From: Micavibrio sp. UBA6929
GTDB lineage: Bacteria; Pseudomonadota; Alphaproteobacteria; Micavibrionales; Micavibrionaceae
DNA: 64,000 nucleotides
Direction: 5' to 3'
Assembly (NCBI GenBank): GCA_002448815.1
Contig: DKAJ01000001.1
Span: 1 to 64,000 of the forward strand
The position numbers and the translations under genes were made by a program. Below the pieces are notes generated by a model that did not search any database, had not been told where the DNA came from, and was given only the letters and a program-made list of their open reading frames with translations. This document shows, piece by piece, positions 60,748 to 64,000 of the stretch. Numbering within the stretch: position 1 is the stretch's first letter; every line of letters begins with the position of its first letter.

Positions 60748-61785
60748 TTAAATTTGCTGCGCGAGTGTTTCTTCTGGCGCAGCCCTGTTTTGACTGTAGC
60801 GGCTGTTATTGTTTTGTGTGCGCTGCGCAATGATAGGCGCAGTTCTTTCTAATAAATCATTGATGACTTGATAACGCTTGTTTTGGCTGGCTTGTTGTAG
60901 GACGTGGCCTTTTTGGTCTTTTTGTTCAACGCCAAAAATCGTCAGAATTACAGGGCGGTCATGCACAACGGCATAGAGCGCTTCACAAAATCCTGCAGGG
61001 TCAGTGTGGCCCGTTTTCGCCCATTTAACATCTGGATTATACCGCACTGCGCGGCTGACGTGGAAGCTGTTATCGGTCAGATCTTTTAAATCAAACCAGC
61101 CCTCGCCAAGGTATTTTTCGCACAAAAAGGGATGGTCATTTTGCATGGCACTGACTAGCAACGCCATATCATAAGGGGTACTGAGGTTGCTTTCGCTTTT
61201 GTCGCCAGTTACCCCGTTAAACAAGCTTTGCTGCATATTGTTGCGTGCGGCAAGGGCATTCATATCCGCAACCGTTTTGCTGATGCGCGCAAAGAGGTCA
61301 TTATCTGTGCCTTTTATTTTGCCATAGTGATGCGCCAGCGCAAATGTTGATACCGCGCAAGAGCGCAGTCCTGCACCTTGCATAAGTTTATACAGCGGAT
61401 AGCGTTGCCCTTCGTGCAGGTGCTCCATCTGCGCTAGTCCTTCTGGCAGGCTTTCACGTGTGCCAAGCGGAATTTTAACCGGTTCGTATAGGCTCAGGTT
61501 TTTGTCGGCAATATTATCGAATAATACATTCAGTAAGGCCATCTTGGTGAGGCTGGCAGGTTGGCGTTGTTCGTTGGCTTTTTCCTGCAAATAAACAGTG
61601 CCATCGTGAAAGTCTACAACGCAATATTGCATGCCTTGCGCAGCCTCATTAAAGGGTGAAGACGTGGGAGGAGGAAAGGCGGGCGGCGCATCTTTCTGCG
61701 GCTCTGCCGCGATGCCGAGGGCTGGCATAAGGACGCTCCCTGAGGCAAGCCCAAAAACTTTAAGAAATTTACGCCTGTTCAGCAT
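60748..61785 (-). CDS. D-Ala-D-Ala carboxypeptidase-like (peptidase S11) with altered motif
   Basis: A Tat-type signal (NRRKFLKVFG) precedes a serine-peptidase S11 domain. The SxxK motif is SLTK at residues 78-81 and KTG is at 257-259. The usual SxN is replaced by SCA at 142-144, so activity is uncertain. It would trim peptidoglycan stem peptides in the periplasm. The C-terminal anchoring domain of DacA-type enzymes is missing and the tail is Gln/Asn-rich. Confidence 0.8.
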   Translation of the reverse strand: MLNRRKFLKVFGLASGSVLMPALGIAAEPQKDAPPAFPPPTSSPFNEAAQGMQYCVVDFHDGTVYLQEKANEQRQPASLTKMALLNVLFDNIADKNLSLYEPVKIPLGTRESLPEGLAQMEHLHEGQRYPLYKLMQGAGLRSCAVSTFALAHHYGKIKGTDNDLFARISKTVADMNALAARNNMQQSLFNGVTGDKSESNLSTPYDMALLVSAMQNDHPFLCEKYLGEGWFDLKDLTDNSFHVSRAVRYNPDVKWAKTGHTDPAGFCEALYAVVHDRPVILTIFGVEQKDQKGHVLQQASQNKRYQVINDLLERTAPIIAQRTQNNNSRYSQNRAAPEETLAQQI

Positions 61786-61953
61786 GTTTTTTATAATTTT
61801 TTATTATACTATTATTTCATTTTTAGAGTGTTTTATTTCGTACAACAGTGTGCGCCATTGTGTCAATTTTTTTGCATAAGAAAATCATATGGACACGTAT
61901 CTGCAAACTATTATAGGCTCTGCCTCATTATTAATCAGATAAAGAGATCATTC

Positions 61954-62856
61954 ATGTACAGCGCCTCAATTGCTTTGCCTGCCTCATTGCAAGAATATGA
62001 TATTGCAATCCTGTCCGAAGGATTTGCCGATTTAGAACCTGTGGCGCAATCAGCCCTGCGTCAGGGCGGTCATCGTGGTGATTGGCGCGTGGAATGGATT
62101 TTTAACGATGCCCCCAATGTCGCAGACCTGCAGGCGCGTCTCGAAATTCAAAAAACACTGCTTGAATATGATCTGACAGATATGGGTGCATGGGACGTGC
62201 AGGCCATCGATACGGACACAGATTGGTTGCAGGAATCCTACCGCGCGTTCCCGCCATTTTCTGTAGGGCCATTTTTTATTCACGGATCACATTACGATGG
62301 TGAGGTTCCCTCAGGGCAGATGAGCCTGCAAATTGATGCGGCCACTGCTTTTGGCTCGGGCGAGCATGGTACAACCAAAGGGTGCCTTCAGGCGATGCTC
62401 GATATGAAGGGCGCTGGGCAGTGCCCATGGAATGTGTTGGATATGGGATGCGGTTCGGGCATTTTGGCGATTGGCGCGTGGAAGCTTTGGAAAACGCCGA
62501 TCTTAGCCGTAGATATCGACCCTGAATCAGTGCGCGTCAGCGAACATCATGCCAATCTAAACGGCGTTAACCTTGGCGGGTCATGTTTGACGTGCGAGGC
62601 AGGCGATGGGTTTAGTGCGCCGCTGGTGGGTAAAAAGGCGCCCTTTGATTTGATTATTGCCAATATTCTGGCAGGGCCGTTGATCGAGATGGCCGCCGAT
62701 CTCGCCGCGGTGAGCGACGATAAGGGCTATGTCATTTTGTCAGGCATGCTGAACGAGCAAGCCGATAAAGTTTTAGCCGCTTATACGCCGCTGGGTTTCA
62801 CGCTCAAGCAGCGCTATGACATTGGCGAATGGACAACATTGAAACTGCAAAAATAA
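61954..62856 (+). CDS. prmA: Ribosomal protein L11 methyltransferase PrmA
   Basis: The catalytic domain has VLDMGCGSGILAIGAWKLW for SAM binding near residue 165 and LIIANILAGPLIEMA near residue 230; the N-terminal half contains PPFSVGPFFIHGS and FGSGEHGTTKGCL. It trimethylates ribosomal protein L11. ATG 61954 gives the family's usual 300 residues; the upstream extension is not conserved-looking. Confidence 0.91.
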   Translation: MYSASIALPASLQEYDIAILSEGFADLEPVAQSALRQGGHRGDWRVEWIFNDAPNVADLQARLEIQKTLLEYDLTDMGAWDVQAIDTDTDWLQESYRAFPPFSVGPFFIHGSHYDGEVPSGQMSLQIDAATAFGSGEHGTTKGCLQAMLDMKGAGQCPWNVLDMGCGSGILAIGAWKLWKTPILAVDIDPESVRVSEHHANLNGVNLGGSCLTCEAGDGFSAPLVGKKAPFDLIIANILAGPLIEMAADLAAVSDDKGYVILSGMLNEQADKVLAAYTPLGFTLKQRYDIGEWTTLKLQK

Positions 62857-62879
62857 TGCGGCACGCTTTGGTCGCCTGA

Positions 62880-64000
62880 TTATCCGGCTTGCTTTTGCAC
62901 TGGAATTTTTAGGCTGGTTTTGGTGGAGGTCATCGGAATGACGATGGAAATGGTTGTGCCTTGGCCTTCTTCGCTTTCCAGATCAACACTGCCACCATGT
63001 GCTTCGGCAATGCGCTGCACCAGTGACAGGCCAATGCCCGCGCCAGACTTGGTTAGGCGTTCATTCTTACCGCTTTGTGCGCGCTCGAACGGTTCGAAAA
63101 TGCGGGCTTTGTCTTCTGCGGCGATGCCTTCGCCTGTATCAGATACGATCAAATGGATGTGCGATTTTTTCTCAATCGCTTGGACGGTAATGCTGCCGCC
63201 TTCATCGGTAAAGGCAATGGCATTACGGATCAAGCTGATAAGAGCTTGCTTGATGCGTTTCTCATCCGCGTTAAGGTGTGCAATATCCTTCGCGCAATCC
63301 AGTTTCATGGCGATATTTTCTTTGCGCGCCCATTCGCTGACCAGATCGTAAACGTTGCTGAGCATCGCATGAACGTCAACGTCTTCGCGCTCAAGCGTCA
63401 GATAGCCTGCCTCAAGCGTTGAAAGATCAAGGATGTTGTTAATTAGCTCGAGCAAGCGTTCAGACGCGCTGCGAATATCGGTGGTGTAATCTTTCTGGCG
63501 TGTGTTCAGCGGTCCGAAATATTCATTACTCAAAATATCAGTAAAGCCCATAATACTGCTGAGCGGTGTACGCAGCTGATACGATACGTTGGCAAGGAAA
63601 TCCAGTTTCAATTGCTCGGCCGTTTCTAGGGCCTGAGCCTTATCGCGCAGCGCATTTTCAACCTTAACCGTGCTGGTCACGTCGCTGTAAGTCATCAAAA
63701 CGCCGCCATCGGGCAGGGGCACAACGCTCAGATCCAAAAGCGCCGCATCATCACCGTTGATAGGCGACGTTGTGATACGCTCATCAGATGGATCACGGCT
63801 AAGTGCTTTGCTGCGGATCAGGCGCTCAATCTGTGGCCAATCATCTTCGCTGAAGAACGATTTTTTCTTCTCGACAATGCGGTTGATATGAGGCTCGCCC
63901 TCAAGGTCTTCGGGCTGCAAGTTCCACATGCGTCCATAAGAAGGATTCCACAGCTTTAATCGCCCGTCACCGCCAAACACGCAAACGGCCTCGGCCAGAT
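62880..64000 (-). CDS. divL: DivL-like sensor kinase, 3' part (Tyr at phosphoacceptor)
   Basis: The gene enters from the right edge; the frame is open to 64000. A PAS domain (FGGDGRLKLWNPSYGRMW) is followed by the dimerisation helix with LDFLANVSYQLRTPLSS, in which the normal His is Tyr (codon 63581-63579) and the following Glu is Gln. The HATPase domain is intact: RNAIAFTDEGG, DTGEGI and GAGIGLSLVQ. Tyr at this site is the hallmark of DivL, the cell-polarity regulator that controls CckA in Caulobacter. N-terminal domains are not visible. Confidence 0.82.
   Translation of the reverse strand, partial: LAEAVCVFGGDGRLKLWNPSYGRMWNLQPEDLEGEPHINRIVEKKKSFFSEDDWPQIERLIRSKALSRDPSDERITTSPINGDDAALLDLSVVPLPDGGVLMTYSDVTSTVKVENALRDKAQALETAEQLKLDFLANVSYQLRTPLSSIMGFTDILSNEYFGPLNTRQKDYTTDIRSASERLLELINNILDLSTLEAGYLTLEREDVDVHAMLSNVYDLVSEWARKENIAMKLDCAKDIAHLNADEKRIKQALISLIRNAIAFTDEGGSITVQAIEKKSHIHLIVSDTGEGIAAEDKARIFEPFERAQSGKNERLTKSGAGIGLSLVQRIAEAHGGSVDLESEEGQGTTISIVIPMTSTKTSLKIPVQKQAG

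Noticed and set aside
1..64000. CRISPR arrays, rRNA genes and IS elements.
   Set aside because: No regularly spaced repeats, rRNA sequence or transposase-like protein was found in the window.

Overview
The window is chromosome from a free-living-type alphaproteobacterium. Markers are SspB-alpha, the FxsA/Tim44-like/MltA cluster, a TIGR02300 protein, elongator tRNA-Met and tRNA-Gly of alphaproteobacterial type, and a DivL-like sensor with tyrosine at the phosphoacceptor position. Gene style resembles Micavibrionales or Rhodospirillales, but the order is inferred and not proven. Most of the window is ordinary housekeeping DNA, interrupted by two small AT-rich islands, each inserted at the 3' end of a tRNA gene.

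Island 1 (12-4910) lies between two perfect 68-bp copies of the tRNA-Met 3' end. It has no integrase, but TTGGGGTAAC-type sites survive just inside both ends. Its cargo looks defensive: a DGQR-motif (DUF262/ParB-like) protein abutting a HEPN RNase-like protein, a GIY-YIG nuclease with an apparent ATT start codon, and a PD-(D/E)XK nuclease. Island 2 (24689-30448) lies between 49-bp copies of the tRNA-Gly 3' end. It carries a tyrosine integrase, a DarT/DarG ADP-ribosylation toxin-antitoxin pair, a lipoprotein, an AlpA-like regulator and long non-coding stretches.

The most striking observation is that both islands carry the same elaborate leader RNA. It sits at 3172-2997 (minus strand) before the GIY-YIG gene and at 28093-28273 before the lipoprotein gene. 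The two copies share helices P1, P2, P3 and P4 in the same order, with almost entirely different but compensating base pairs. They also share a loop pseudoknot and the unpaired motifs CCAGAAA, CTATG, GTGCTAT and GCTTCACG. In each, the 3' strand of P4 can pair either inside the RNA or with the Shine-Dalgarno sequence of the downstream gene, as in a translational riboswitch. I could not match it to a known class. A second, larger structured non-coding region occupies about 29060-29530.

The chromosomal parts run as follows. 5.2-11.5 kb: an unusual CheD/NTAN-like protein, glycosyltransferase, RluD and O-antigen ligase. 11.7-24.3 kb: SspB, hydrolase, YceI with cytochrome b561, a ThiF-rhodanese fusion, a ResB-like protein, a hybrid histidine kinase, an FNT channel, TlpA, and queuosine genes queA-queH, ending at a chemoreceptor remnant. 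30.6-33.9 kb: FxsA, Tim44-like, MltA, Lon-N and Trm112-like. 33.9-45.0 kb: leuA behind a leucine-rich leader peptide, a SulP transporter, acyl-CoA dehydrogenase, PhoH, threonine dehydratase, dapE and dapD. 45.0-55.9 kb: FemAB-like, DUF3108, glmU, metE, pyk, YceI and PrkA. 56-60.2 kb: a beta-oxidation operon (thiolase and hydroxyacyl-CoA dehydrogenase/enoyl-CoA hydratase) with an Abi-alpha-like gene wedged in the middle. 60.3-64 kb: TIGR02300 protein, S11 peptidase homologue, prmA and the 3' part of a divL-like gene running off the window.
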